Source: Candidatus Poribacteria bacterium
GTDB lineage: Bacteria > Poribacteria > WGA-4E > PCPOR2b
Reading direction: 5' to 3'
NCBI GenBank assembly: GCA_022822005.1
Contig: JAJECO010000043.1
Location: forward strand, 1-35,012
Length of the DNA stretch: 35,012 nucleotides
Shown here: piece after piece, positions 1 to 7,633 of the stretch
Position numbering within the stretch: position 1 is the stretch's first letter
How the letters are laid out: each line of letters begins with the position of its first letter
Program-made: the position numbers and the translations under genes
The notes under the pieces: model-generated
What the model was told of the DNA's origin: nothing
Databases searched by the model: none
Seen by the model: only the letters and a program-made list of their open reading frames with translations

Positions 1-703
1 ACCCATCGGGACTAAAAGCAACGCTCAAGACATTACTCGTATGCCCTTGGAGTGTGGCTTGAAGGGTTTCTGTGATAGGGTTCCATAATCGGACTGTGCC
101 ATCAGCACTTCCACTGGCGAGCAGCGACCCATCGGGACTAAAAGCAACGCTCAAGACATTACTCGTATGCCCTCGGAGCGTAGCTTGGAGTGTATTTGCA
201 TCGAGGTTCCACAATGGGATTGTACTATCGGTACTCGCACCGGCAAGTAGCGGGTTATGGGGACTAAAAGCGATACTGTTGATAGGTGAGTCATACGTGA
301 GTGTGGTGTGGGGTGCCACTGCGTACGGATCTCCCAAGTGAATAAGATTTGAAACGACAACACCAATTATTCCTCCGTTGGGGAAGACAGTCATACTCGA
401 GAGACTATCTGTATGCCAGACAACAGTGGCAACGAGGCGGATTCCAAGATCAACGACACCAGCAGCGATTAGAACAGCACCGGCAGCTACTCCAAGAGCT
501 GTCCCAGCAGCGCCGATAGCTAACCCAACAGCTGTTCCAGCAGCACCGATAGCTGTCCCAACAGCACCCCCAACAGCACCGACGGTGTCGACAATACCAC
601 CGACGGCACCTCCACCGTGACTAACCCCTTGTACCCAACAAGTCAAAAAAGCAGTTATTAGCATTAACAGGATAAGTTTTTGATTAACAGCCATGTTTTT
701 CAT
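1..703 (-). CDS. Secreted WD40-repeat protein (3' end cut by window edge)
   Basis: This frame is open from an ATG at 703-701 to the window edge, so about 234 residues are visible and the C-terminus is missing. A purine-rich AAAGGAA lies about 8 nt upstream of the start. The N-terminus (MKNMAVNQKLILLMLITAFL) is a signal peptide; the FLTC that follows is a poor lipobox, so lipid attachment is doubtful. A Gly/Ala-rich hydrophobic stretch follows (about residues 32-75, many GAVG/GTAIGAAG-type steps), resembling a glycine zipper or membrane-associated segment. The end holds WD40 blades: SPINSIAFSPHNPLLAG, then GHTSNVLSVAFSPDGSLLAS, ADGTVRLWN. The last blades repeat almost perfectly in DNA with a 126-bp period (1-46 matches 127-172). 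WD40 propellers are protein-interaction platforms; the partner is unknown. The frame and family are clear, the function is not. Confidence 0.85.
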   Translation of the reverse strand, partial: MKNMAVNQKLILLMLITAFLTCWVQGVSHGGGAVGGIVDTVGAVGGAVGTAIGAAGTAVGLAIGAAGTALGVAAGAVLIAAGVVDLGIRLVATVVWHTDSLSSMTVFPNGGIIGVVVSNLIHLGDPYAVAPHTTLTYDSPINSIAFSPHNPLLAGASTDSTIPLWNLDANTLQATLRGHTSNVLSVAFSPDGSLLASGSADGTVRLWNPITETLQATLQGHTSNVLSVAFSPDG

Positions 704-1049
704 TAGAAGATTCCTTTTCACCGGTTTAGAATTAGAACGTGCGATCCCGAATAGTTACACTACTGGCTGTGCGACCCGCTTTTCGACCTCAGGCAGCCCA
801 AGTAAAGGAGACAGCACAGCATCTGCTCAAGTTGCCGTGTGAACGGAACAGATCATTCCCGCATTCTTCGTGTCCCGGTTGGGAATATCTATTTTGTTGG
901 ATACAGGTAGCGGGGCTTATCCCATACAAGGTACGCCGGAATAAAGCAGTAAAATAATGTACCAACGAACCAATAGCATTGTACGCCGCAATGGGCAGTG
1001 TAGCAGACTGTAGACGGCATGTCAAGCACGCCCATGGTGTTTTCTATCC
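704..1049. other. Intergenic region between divergent genes
   Basis: About 350 bases between the divergent WD40 gene and the aldo/keto reductase promoter. I see no convincing coding frame: the short open frames have no ribosome site and no recognisable motif. No clear promoter for the minus-strand WD40 gene could be picked out. Confidence 0.5.
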
Positions 1050-1078
1050 TTGACAATTGGGAAATAACATAATACAAT
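1050..1078 (+). promoter_or_regulatory. Sigma70-type promoter for the aldo/keto reductase operon
   Basis: TTGACA at 1050-1055 and TACAAT at 1073-1078 are separated by exactly 17 bases. The -35 is perfect and the -10 has one mismatch to TATAAT. Transcription would start near 1085, about 40 bases before the ATG at 1124. Confidence 0.7.
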
Positions 1079-1123
1079 GATGCGGTGAACATTCGCTAAC
1101 AGCGGAAATAGGGGAGGCTGATC

Positions 1124-2119
1124 ATGGAATATAAGGCGTTTGGGCAGACCGGGATGCAGGTTTCAGCGATCGGGTTCGGTTGCTGGGAGATGGGCGGCGG
1201 TTACGGTTCTATCGAAGAAACGGAGGTCATTGAGGCGATCCATCGGGCCTTAGACCTGGGCATCAACTGTTTTGATACCGCCGAAGCCTACGGCATGGGC
1301 AAGTCTGAAGAACTATTGGCACGTGCATTAGGGAACCGACGTAAAGATGTTATCGTTGTCTCAAAGTTCGGCATTCACTACGACAACGACCGCCTGAAAG
1401 GACGGGACAGTCGTCGTTCAATGGCACACGCCGCAATCGACCGTCGCTTGAAAGCGCTTAATACCGATTATGTCGATGTGTATCTTGTGCATTGGCCCGA
1501 CCGCACCACCCCGTTTGATGAGACGATGGAGGCGTTGGAGGAGATTGTGCAGCAGGGCAAGGCGAGGTTTGTCGGTCTCTCCAATTTCACCAGAGACGAA
1601 ATCCAGACGTGCATGGAAACCCGGCGTGTCGATGTTCTACAGTATGCCTGCAACCTGTTTGATCGGCGTATGGCAAAATGGATTTTCCCCTATGCCCAAG
1701 AGAACGGCATCGGTGTCATGACCTATGGTTCGCTTGCCTACGGCATGTTGGCGGGGGCATTCACCGAGGAAACAACATTTGAGGACGACGATTGGCGACA
1801 CAGAGGGGGAAGCAACATGTCGCTAAAACTGTTTCTGCCGGGGATCTTCCAGCGTAACGTTCAAGCGGTGAATAAACTCAAAGAGATTGCGGAAGGCCTT
1901 GGGAAAAAGCTACCACACCTCGCCCTCAATTGGGTGATCTCCAACCCAGCGGTCAGCGTTTCGCTTGTTGGGGCCCGGCGGGCTTCCGAAGTAGAGGACA
2001 ACATGGGCGCTATTGGTTGGCAGCTGACGGACGACGTGAAGGCGGACATCGATAGTGTCTTCGCTGAATACGAAATCGACACGGCCCCCAACAAATGGAC
2101 GGAACCCATCACTCAATAA
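1124..2119 (+). CDS. Aldo/keto reductase
   Basis: This 331-residue protein is a cytoplasmic NAD(P)H-dependent oxidoreductase of the aldo/keto reductase family (TIM barrel), reducing aldehydes, ketones or sugar-derived carbonyls. The catalytic tetrad is visible as Asp51 and Tyr56 (FDTAEAYG), Lys81 (VSKFG) and His123 (VHWPD). The C-terminal SLVGARRASEVEDN is the usual cofactor phosphate-binding end of the family. The length is typical. The start follows an AGGGGAGG ribosome site about 8 nt upstream and sits behind a strong promoter. The adenylate-kinase-like gene begins 30 bases after the stop, so the two are probably co-transcribed. The substrate cannot be told from sequence. A second, distinct family member lies at 14684-15610. 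Confidence 0.93.
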   Translation: MEYKAFGQTGMQVSAIGFGCWEMGGGYGSIEETEVIEAIHRALDLGINCFDTAEAYGMGKSEELLARALGNRRKDVIVVSKFGIHYDNDRLKGRDSRRSMAHAAIDRRLKALNTDYVDVYLVHWPDRTTPFDETMEALEEIVQQGKARFVGLSNFTRDEIQTCMETRRVDVLQYACNLFDRRMAKWIFPYAQENGIGVMTYGSLAYGMLAGAFTEETTFEDDDWRHRGGSNMSLKLFLPGIFQRNVQAVNKLKEIAEGLGKKLPHLALNWVISNPAVSVSLVGARRASEVEDNMGAIGWQLTDDVKADIDSVFAEYEIDTAPNKWTEPITQ

Positions 2120-2149
2120 CCTGAAACAAAGGAGACAACAGTCGCACAG

Positions 2150-2749
2150 ATGCAATTTGCAACCAAATATCGAACAGTTTTAATCTTTGGTGCCCCTGGC
2201 ACAGGAAAAGGAACTCAAGGCAAAATTCTTAACCAGATTCCGGGATTTGTGCATGTCGCTTGTGGAGAGGTCCTTCGCTCTCTTGACCTCCACAGCAGAC
2301 TCGGCAAAGTTTTCTTAGAATACTCCAGCAAGGGAGAATTTGTCCCGGACGATATAGCAATTCAGTTATGGTGTGATTATATCGATAATTTGGTGCAGGA
2401 AAAACAGTTCAATCCAGGCATAGACTATCTCGTTCTGGATGGTATCCCACGCAACCTACCGCAGGCGCGGGCGATGGATTGTTATATCGATGTGCGTCAA
2501 ATCATCTATCTGCGCTGTCAGGACCCAGAGGTGCTTGTAACCCGTATGAAGGGACGGGCACATCGCGAAAAACGGTTCGATGATGTCAACGAGAAGGTGA
2601 TTAGGCATCGGCTTGAGGAGTATGAGGCACAAACCGCGCCGACGCTATCCCATTATTCCCCAGATCTTATCCAGGAGATCGATGCGACCAACACGCCCGT
2701 AGGGGTTCTCCACGAAATTACGAACGGTCTCCGAAGAGTGCTCAGTTAA
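2150..2749 (+). CDS. Adenylate-kinase-like nucleoside monophosphate kinase
   Basis: This 199-residue P-loop kinase has GAPGTGKGTQ at residues 14-23. The NMP-binding region has ACGEVLR (compare GDLLR in adenylate kinase) and KGEFVPD. DGIPRNLPQA (98-106) corresponds to DGFPRTxxQA. RMKGRAHREKRFDD near 132-145, followed by RLEEY, forms a short LID without the four-cysteine zinc site. It would transfer phosphate from ATP to AMP or another NMP in the cytoplasm. It is shorter and more divergent than a canonical housekeeping Adk, so a specialised paralogue is possible. The AAAGGAG ribosome site is about 16 nt from the ATG, which is unusually far, but no closer in-frame start exists. It follows the aldo/keto reductase by 30 bases and converges with the mannonate dehydratase gene. 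Confidence 0.85.
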   Translation: MQFATKYRTVLIFGAPGTGKGTQGKILNQIPGFVHVACGEVLRSLDLHSRLGKVFLEYSSKGEFVPDDIAIQLWCDYIDNLVQEKQFNPGIDYLVLDGIPRNLPQARAMDCYIDVRQIIYLRCQDPEVLVTRMKGRAHREKRFDDVNEKVIRHRLEEYEAQTAPTLSHYSPDLIQEIDATNTPVGVLHEITNGLRRVLS

Positions 2750-2786
2750 GCTAACGTATACTCAGCAGCGTATTCTACTCAATCCG

Positions 2787-3812
2787 TTAAATTGCAGCAA
2801 TCGCCGCAAACAGTGCCTTGATGTACCCGACAGAATACGCCAGAGCCCTCCCTGCATCGGGACCGTCCCCCTCTATCGGGAAAATATGATCTGGATTCAA
2901 GCAGCCATCAAACCCCACTTCTTTGAGCGCTTGCACAATCTTGAACATATTCATGTCGCCGTCGTCCAAGAGCGTCTCCTCATAGCCTCCTGCGGTCGCT
3001 AAGCTGCCCCGCACATTGCGAAAATGAACCATGAAGATACGCCCCTTGCGTCCGTAGTTCTGAATCTCGTCCAGCACTAACGGCAGCCCACCCGCTTCAG
3101 CACGTGTCCCGCAACAGTACAGATACCCTACATTAGGACTGGGAAACGCATCAATTATCCGATGAAATCCCAATGTACCGACCGGTGTATCTGGCAGGGG
3201 AATATCTGACGGGTGCATTGCCAGTTTGATATCGTACGCCTCAGCGATGGGCACCAACCGTTCGTAGACTCGGCAGAAATGTCGCCACCAATCGTCCAGT
3301 GCCTCGCGGGTAGGAGGCTCGTTAGCCGGAAACAGGGGCCAATGGTGGAACCGGTACGCCTTCAGTTCCGCTTCACTGCGGGGCTTGGGTTGGTCGCCGG
3401 TCAACCAACGGCTTCCCCCGCTGCCGCGAAACCCGGCTCGATGTTCTGACCGATAGAAGGTAATTAGGTGGTTGAAGGTGTCCCCTTCGAAACGTTGCCG
3501 GGCAATGGGCATACCAGCCTCTCCGAATACCCGCATCGCCTGCTCAGTATTTTCCAGTTCCACCTCGCTACCTTCCTCATCCCGCATGAACTTCTCGGTA
3601 ATATCGGGCAAGGTCACACGATTGATTCGCAGTCCCCATGAATGGACTTTCTTTTTGATCTTGAGCAGTTCGTCCAGGTCGGGGTATCCCTGCTCCTTGA
3701 CGCCGGGGAAGAAGTCACCGGACCCGAAGTCGACACAGTCGGCTCCCAACTGCGTGATTCGTTTCAAGTATCTATCTGAAAGATCACCGCACCCTACAGT
3801 TACGCGGAACAT
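2787..3812 (-). CDS. uxuA: UxuA-type mannonate dehydratase
   Basis: The 341-residue protein matches the UxuA family, which dehydrates D-mannonate to 2-keto-3-deoxygluconate in hexuronate catabolism using a divalent metal in a TIM barrel. Family landmarks appear in order: LAMHPSD (His200), LYCCGT (Cys234), VHFRNVRG (His263) and LNPDH (Asp308). In known UxuA enzymes this His-Cys-His-Asp set binds the metal. LLDDGDMNMFKIVQALKEVG is also typical of the C-terminal half. AAAGGAG lies about 6 nt upstream of the ATG. It follows the secreted TPR-like gene by 34 bases and is probably in the same transcript. A related sugar isomerase/epimerase activity is the main alternative, since many uxuA-like paralogues act on other acid sugars. 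Confidence 0.82.
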   Translation of the reverse strand: MFRVTVGCGDLSDRYLKRITQLGADCVDFGSGDFFPGVKEQGYPDLDELLKIKKKVHSWGLRINRVTLPDITEKFMRDEEGSEVELENTEQAMRVFGEAGMPIARQRFEGDTFNHLITFYRSEHRAGFRGSGGSRWLTGDQPKPRSEAELKAYRFHHWPLFPANEPPTREALDDWWRHFCRVYERLVPIAEAYDIKLAMHPSDIPLPDTPVGTLGFHRIIDAFPSPNVGYLYCCGTRAEAGGLPLVLDEIQNYGRKGRIFMVHFRNVRGSLATAGGYEETLLDDGDMNMFKIVQALKEVGFDGCLNPDHIFPIEGDGPDAGRALAYSVGYIKALFAAIAAI

Positions 3813-3846
3813 TGTGCTCTCCTTTAAGCGCTTAAAATGTGTTTTT

Positions 3847-4938
3847 TCATCTTATCGCGTCCCTCAACCGTCTCGCCCGTTCAAAATCCTTTTTTGCAAG
3901 ACCCAAATCGCCTTTATCCTCATATAGCTTGCCCCGGCTCTCGTAAATATCGGGCAGGTACGGATATTTTTCGATAGCACGGTTGTAAAAGTACAGTACC
4001 TCATCTAAATCATCGTAGTGCCAAAGCGCAGACTGATAAGAACCAACAGCCTCGCGTATGGATTGGGCATGGGCCCAATCGTCTTTGACTTCCAGAGAAA
4101 CTTCTACAGGATGTCCCTGTGGAAGATGTGAGACAATTTCGGGCTTCCAACGTTTCCACCAACCACGCCATTCACGTCCCGGAGCAAGTAAGTATGGCAT
4201 CGCCTCGACAGCTGATCGGTCCGGGGGTGTTGGACAGCTAAAAAGAATATCCTGCACCAACAATCCTTTGAGAAAGCGATGTGTTCGATTGATGTTGAGG
4301 GTTGGAATGATTCGGTACTTCCCATCGGACTGAGTTTGTGTTATGGCGTAGGGAGAAACGACTGACTCAGTCTCGGAACGCCGACGGGTGTCGCCAAAGG
4401 TCGCGAGCGTTTGGACGAGGTCTTCGAGGATTTGAAGGTATTGATGTTCCACGTAATCTTCGGTTTTGTAGGCGATGACCTGCGTAGTTTTGTCGAAGTC
4501 GATGATGATTTTGTATCCACATGGGTAGTAGTGATTGAAGTACTGCCAGCGTTGACCGCTATCAAGCGGTAAAACAGTGGCCGGGGTACCGAATACACGC
4601 AGAACCTCCGCGGCGCGTTTTCCTTCACGAAGCCACCCTTTGATGAAACTTTCCTGAAGACCACGACGGTCCATGGCAGGGCGAGACACCTTTCCACTTA
4701 AAGCCGCGCTCCAGAAGGCAAAGGAGTTGGTGCGTAGGGTATCGGGTGCTGTCCAGTCGGATTTTAACCAGCTATCGTCCCATTCCGAGGAGGCGGAAGG
4801 ATAGGGCAATTCAATAAAGTTAACTGCTTCACCAAAGGAATCGGCTGTTTCTATACTGGCAATTACAAGAGGAACCGCAAGGAAAACCGTAATTAAGATT
4901 AACAGCGTTATTGAGTGAACTGTTCGGGGCCAAGACAT
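3847..4938 (-). CDS. Secreted or membrane-anchored protein with BamE-like and TPR-like regions
   Basis: This 363-residue protein is of unknown function. An N-terminal hydrophobic segment (about residues 9-28, LLILITVFLAVPLVIA) acts as a signal peptide or anchor. Residues about 104-155 (LREGKRAAEVLRVFGTPATV, then WQYFN and IIIDFDK) resemble the short SmpA/BamE fold, where a G-x-P turn precedes beta strands; this is a weak pattern match. The last 65 residues form one to two TPR-like helical hairpins (DLDEVLYFYNRAIEKYP, LPDIYESRGKLYEDKGD). AGGAGGT lies 7 nt before the ATG. It precedes uxuA by 34 bases on the same strand. The coding frame is secure and the function is not known. Confidence 0.75.
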   Translation of the reverse strand: MSWPRTVHSITLLILITVFLAVPLVIASIETADSFGEAVNFIELPYPSASSEWDDSWLKSDWTAPDTLRTNSFAFWSAALSGKVSRPAMDRRGLQESFIKGWLREGKRAAEVLRVFGTPATVLPLDSGQRWQYFNHYYPCGYKIIIDFDKTTQVIAYKTEDYVEHQYLQILEDLVQTLATFGDTRRRSETESVVSPYAITQTQSDGKYRIIPTLNINRTHRFLKGLLVQDILFSCPTPPDRSAVEAMPYLLAPGREWRGWWKRWKPEIVSHLPQGHPVEVSLEVKDDWAHAQSIREAVGSYQSALWHYDDLDEVLYFYNRAIEKYPYLPDIYESRGKLYEDKGDLGLAKKDFERARRLRDAIR

Positions 4939-5110
4939 GATAAAAACCTCCTGTGTTTCTGGATTTTACGACAAGTGCTAAAGAATGACGATTCCGACAA
5001 CTAGTTTAATTTGGCTCGGAATGCTACGATGGTAATGCAGCCGCTTGAATCTATGTTATCCATAAATCCGTGATCCTCCGCGATTCAGACAAAAAGTGTA
5101 GCTATCTTTA

Positions 5111-6826
5111 CTATCCCGACCGCAACCTTTCGGTTTCCGCTTCGTCTATGGTCCAAGTATCCGGATCAATCGCCACGCGATAGATCTCTCGTGCGCGCTG
5201 AAGGCTTACCTTGCCCTCATGCACATCGCGTAACACGAGATGGGGGTCACGGTCGGAAGCAGGACCGTATCCGCCTCCACCGCAGGACTGTACCCGCATA
5301 ACATCTCCTGGCTTGAGTTGAACAGTGACCTTAGAACCAAGTTTGATTGCCTCGTTGTCAGGGTTCAGTGTGTATCGCGCAATCTCGCCAGCATCTCCAC
5401 CGAAGAGCCCCCACGGTCCCCACCGATCCCGATCCGCGAGGATGGTGAAGGAAACCTCATGATCAAAGAGGTAATCACGCTGCAGTCCAAGCCCACCACG
5501 ATATTTGCCCGCACCGTCCGAATCATCCACCAACTCATACCGGGCGATATGGACTGGATAGTTAATCTCTGTTTCCTCGATTGGGGCGTTCTCGGTGTTC
5601 TGCCCGTGACACTGCACGGCATCGGGTCCGTCGCTGGCAACCCGTCCGCCGTACCCGCCAGCCATCGTTTCGTAATAGGCGTACAGTTCGCCCGTGCGCG
5701 GGGAGGTGCCTCCAAATCCCATCTGGCACATCATCGCCTTCGTCCCCGCCGGAATGCGATCGGGGATCGCGGGCGCAAGTGCCTTGAGAAGGATATCGTT
5801 CAGGCGTATCTGCGTCTCCCAACCACCGACCACGGGGAATGGCGGCGTGCAGTTGACCACCGTCCCTTGGGGCGCGTCTATCTGAACCAAACGGTAGAAA
5901 CCGGCGTTGACCGGTATATCCGGGTCAATTAGACTCTTCAGGACGTAAGCGCAGGCGGAGAAGGTCTGGGCATACGTGGAGTTGACGGGTGCGCGTCGTT
6001 GGGTTTCGGAACCATTTAGATCGAACAGAACACCGTCGTCATTGATGACTAACTTGCCCACAAGGTGCACCGGTTCATCGGTGTAGCCGTCGTTGTCGAC
6101 GTAGCCGTCGGCGGTGAAGACACCTTGGGGCAGCTTGGCGATTTCTGTACGTGCCCGACGTTCGGTGTAGGCAAGCAGTTGGTCGATATAGAAGGTAACA
6201 GTCTCAGCCCCCATCCGATCAAGCAGTGCCGTCAATCGACGTACACCGGTGTTGTTGGAAGCCACCTGCGCACGGAAGTCGCCTGCGGTCTCGTGCTTGG
6301 ATCGGATCTGTGCCAACACAAGGCGAAAGACGTCTGGATTAATCTCTCCGCCCTCTACCATTTTTACGGCAGAGATGATAACCCCCTCCTGAAAAACTTC
6401 GCGGAACGCACCGATGCTCGCAGGTGCGCCGCCACCCACATCCACATGGTGAGCGAGATTGGCGACGTAGCCGAAAAGCTGGTCATTGTAGTATACAGGT
6501 GAGATGAGGGTGATGTCGTTGAGGTGAACGCCACCGAGATACGGATCGTTTGACAGGATTGCATCGCCGGGACCCAAGTTTTCCGGTCCATATTCCCGGA
6601 TAACCCGTGGCACAGACTGAGATAGAGAACCGAGGTGCACCGGCTGGGTAAAGGACTGGGCGACGGGTTGTAGCTCCCGGTCAAAGAAGGCGCACGAAAA
6701 ATCGGCGCGGGTTTTGATGTTGGTCGAATAGGCGCTGCGGCGGAGGGCGATTGTCATCTCCTCTGTCGCCTCGATTAGTGCGTTGCGGATAACTTCAAAC
6801 TTGATTGGATCAAATGTTGGTTTCAT
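5111..6826 (-). CDS. hyuB: Hydantoinase B / oxoprolinase-family protein (HyuB-1)
   Basis: Starting at the ATG at 6826, the protein has 571 residues. It belongs to the HyuB/5-oxoprolinase beta/acetone carboxylase family, which normally works with an ATP-dependent HyuA subunit to open cyclic amides or activate ketones. Hallmarks are DPIKFEVIRNALIEATEEM at the N-terminus, SNDPYLGGVHLNDITL, the metal-binding-type HHVDVGGGAP and the C-terminal SCGGGGYGPA. The frame stays open upstream to a GTG at 6919, but the extra 31 basic residues come from a repeat-like region and have no counterpart in the paralogue at 9975-11732, so I prefer 6826. It is the last gene of the minus-strand cluster. It is very similar to HyuB-2, roughly three quarters identical by eye, which implies duplication. 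Confidence 0.9.
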   Translation of the reverse strand: MKPTFDPIKFEVIRNALIEATEEMTIALRRSAYSTNIKTRADFSCAFFDRELQPVAQSFTQPVHLGSLSQSVPRVIREYGPENLGPGDAILSNDPYLGGVHLNDITLISPVYYNDQLFGYVANLAHHVDVGGGAPASIGAFREVFQEGVIISAVKMVEGGEINPDVFRLVLAQIRSKHETAGDFRAQVASNNTGVRRLTALLDRMGAETVTFYIDQLLAYTERRARTEIAKLPQGVFTADGYVDNDGYTDEPVHLVGKLVINDDGVLFDLNGSETQRRAPVNSTYAQTFSACAYVLKSLIDPDIPVNAGFYRLVQIDAPQGTVVNCTPPFPVVGGWETQIRLNDILLKALAPAIPDRIPAGTKAMMCQMGFGGTSPRTGELYAYYETMAGGYGGRVASDGPDAVQCHGQNTENAPIEETEINYPVHIARYELVDDSDGAGKYRGGLGLQRDYLFDHEVSFTILADRDRWGPWGLFGGDAGEIARYTLNPDNEAIKLGSKVTVQLKPGDVMRVQSCGGGGYGPASDRDPHLVLRDVHEGKVSLQRAREIYRVAIDPDTWTIDEAETERLRSG

Positions 6827-6917
6827 AGTCTGACTTAACCTAAGTGTATCGGAAATTCTTTTTATCTTGGTAACGTGCGGCAGTTTCTTGGTTGAGCGCA
6901 CATTAACCTTACGCCGC

Positions 6918-7004
6918 ACATGTCGCCCCTCCGGGGCTTTGGGGTATAGGGATTCGGGTTTCTATAAACATGTCGCCCCGCCCCGATAAATCGGGATTCA
7001 AAGC
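6918..7004. repeat. Dispersed hairpin repeat region between HyuB-1 and the DUF3830-type gene
   Basis: The 12-mer ACATGTCGCCCC occurs twice (6918-6929 and 6968-6979), 50 bases apart. It is followed by an imperfect palindrome, CCCGATAAATCGGG, with ATTCAAAGCA (6982-7004). The same palindrome plus tail, with one base changed, occurs in the intergenic regions at 27286 and 34270. This looks like a short interspersed repeat family. It may also act as a transcript-processing or attenuating hairpin within the cluster. Confidence 0.65.
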
Positions 7005-7041
7005 AACTGGGGCTAAAGGAAACTTTGAACGAATGAATCCA

Positions 7042-7527
7042 TTACTCCAACCGGCTAAACGCTAACCGCTCGCCGACAAATCCCTCACGCCAGATACTAT
7101 TACACGCCTCCGCCATCTCCTCAAGATTCTCAGTGACCTCGGCGAACCGGTTACCGGGGACGGGTCCCATCGTAGGCGAGAAGATGAGATTATCGCGTCC
7201 GTAGAAAATCGCAAGATCTACCATGCCAGTTTGATAGGCAACGTCACGCACCGATGGAAGGGTAATAGTGCCGGGCGGAAAGAAGAAGTAGAGCAGGTCG
7301 CCGGGGATCGGCATAATTGTTGGATTTTCGAGACCTATCTCGCTCGGTGCAAAGGGCGGGACAAGACAATAAACTTCGTTGCTCGCGTATTTGGCGTGGA
7401 AGGCATCGTTCTCTTGTGGCAGCGCATTCCACACCGCCTCACAGGTCTTCGGCGCAAGGTCGTCAAGCATCCGCGCAATACAACTTACGCCGCGCTTCCT
7501 GAGCGTTACTTCAATATATCGATCCAT
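7042..7527 (-). CDS. DUF3830-type cyclophilin-like protein
   Basis: This 161-residue protein resembles the DUF3830 family of small cyclophilin-fold proteins. Visible landmarks are CEAVWNALPQENDAFHAKYASNEVYCLVPP near the N-terminus, then PGDLLYFFFPPG, and the C-terminal FYGRDNLIFSPTMGPVPGNRFAEV. No catalytic residues are established for the family. AAGGAGA lies about 6 nt before the ATG. It sits between the racemase-family gene and HyuB-1 in the same minus-strand cluster. From memory, these genes often accompany cyclic amide or dicarboxylate catabolism genes, so a ligand-binding or auxiliary role in that pathway is plausible, but this is inference. The family assignment is from motif recognition. 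Confidence 0.75.
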   Translation of the reverse strand: MDRYIEVTLRKRGVSCIARMLDDLAPKTCEAVWNALPQENDAFHAKYASNEVYCLVPPFAPSEIGLENPTIMPIPGDLLYFFFPPGTITLPSVRDVAYQTGMVDLAIFYGRDNLIFSPTMGPVPGNRFAEVTENLEEMAEACNSIWREGFVGERLAFSRLE

Positions 7528-7552
7528 ACTCGTCTCCTTGATTTTGTATGTT

Positions 7553-7584
7553 GGTTCATTAGTTCATTAGTTCAAGAGTTCATT
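7553..7584. repeat. Octamer tandem repeat (AGTTCATT-like, four copies)
   Basis: Four consecutive 8-base units (GGTTCATT, AGTTCATT, AGTTCAAG, AGTTCATT) lie just upstream of the DUF3830-type gene. The array is low complexity with no known function. Confidence 0.7.
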
Positions 7585-7605
7585 AATAAACCAATACGCC
7601 AACTT

Positions 7606-7633
7606 ACGCTTCACGTTTTACGTTTCACGTTTC
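7606..7633. repeat. Heptamer tandem repeat (ACGTTTC-like, four copies) overlapping a stop codon
   Basis: Four 7-base units (ACGCTTC, ACGTTTT, ACGTTTC, ACGTTTC) run across the 3' end of the racemase-family gene. The TGA stop of that gene (7627-7625 on the minus strand) lies inside the repeat. The length suggests slippage-prone DNA. Confidence 0.7.

Noticed and set aside
378-620. Pro/Ala/Thr-rich open frame on the plus strand
   Set aside because: It is the antisense shadow of the Gly/Ala-rich segment of the secreted WD40 gene and has no ribosome site.
739-1092. Short overlapping frames on both strands upstream of the aldo/keto reductase
   Set aside because: They have no Shine-Dalgarno sequence and no motifs, and they overlap each other and the promoter region.
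6827-6919. GTG-initiated N-terminal extension of HyuB-1
   Set aside because: The 31 extra residues are basic, lie next to repeat DNA and are missing from the paralogue. The family normally begins just before DPIxFEVIRNAL.
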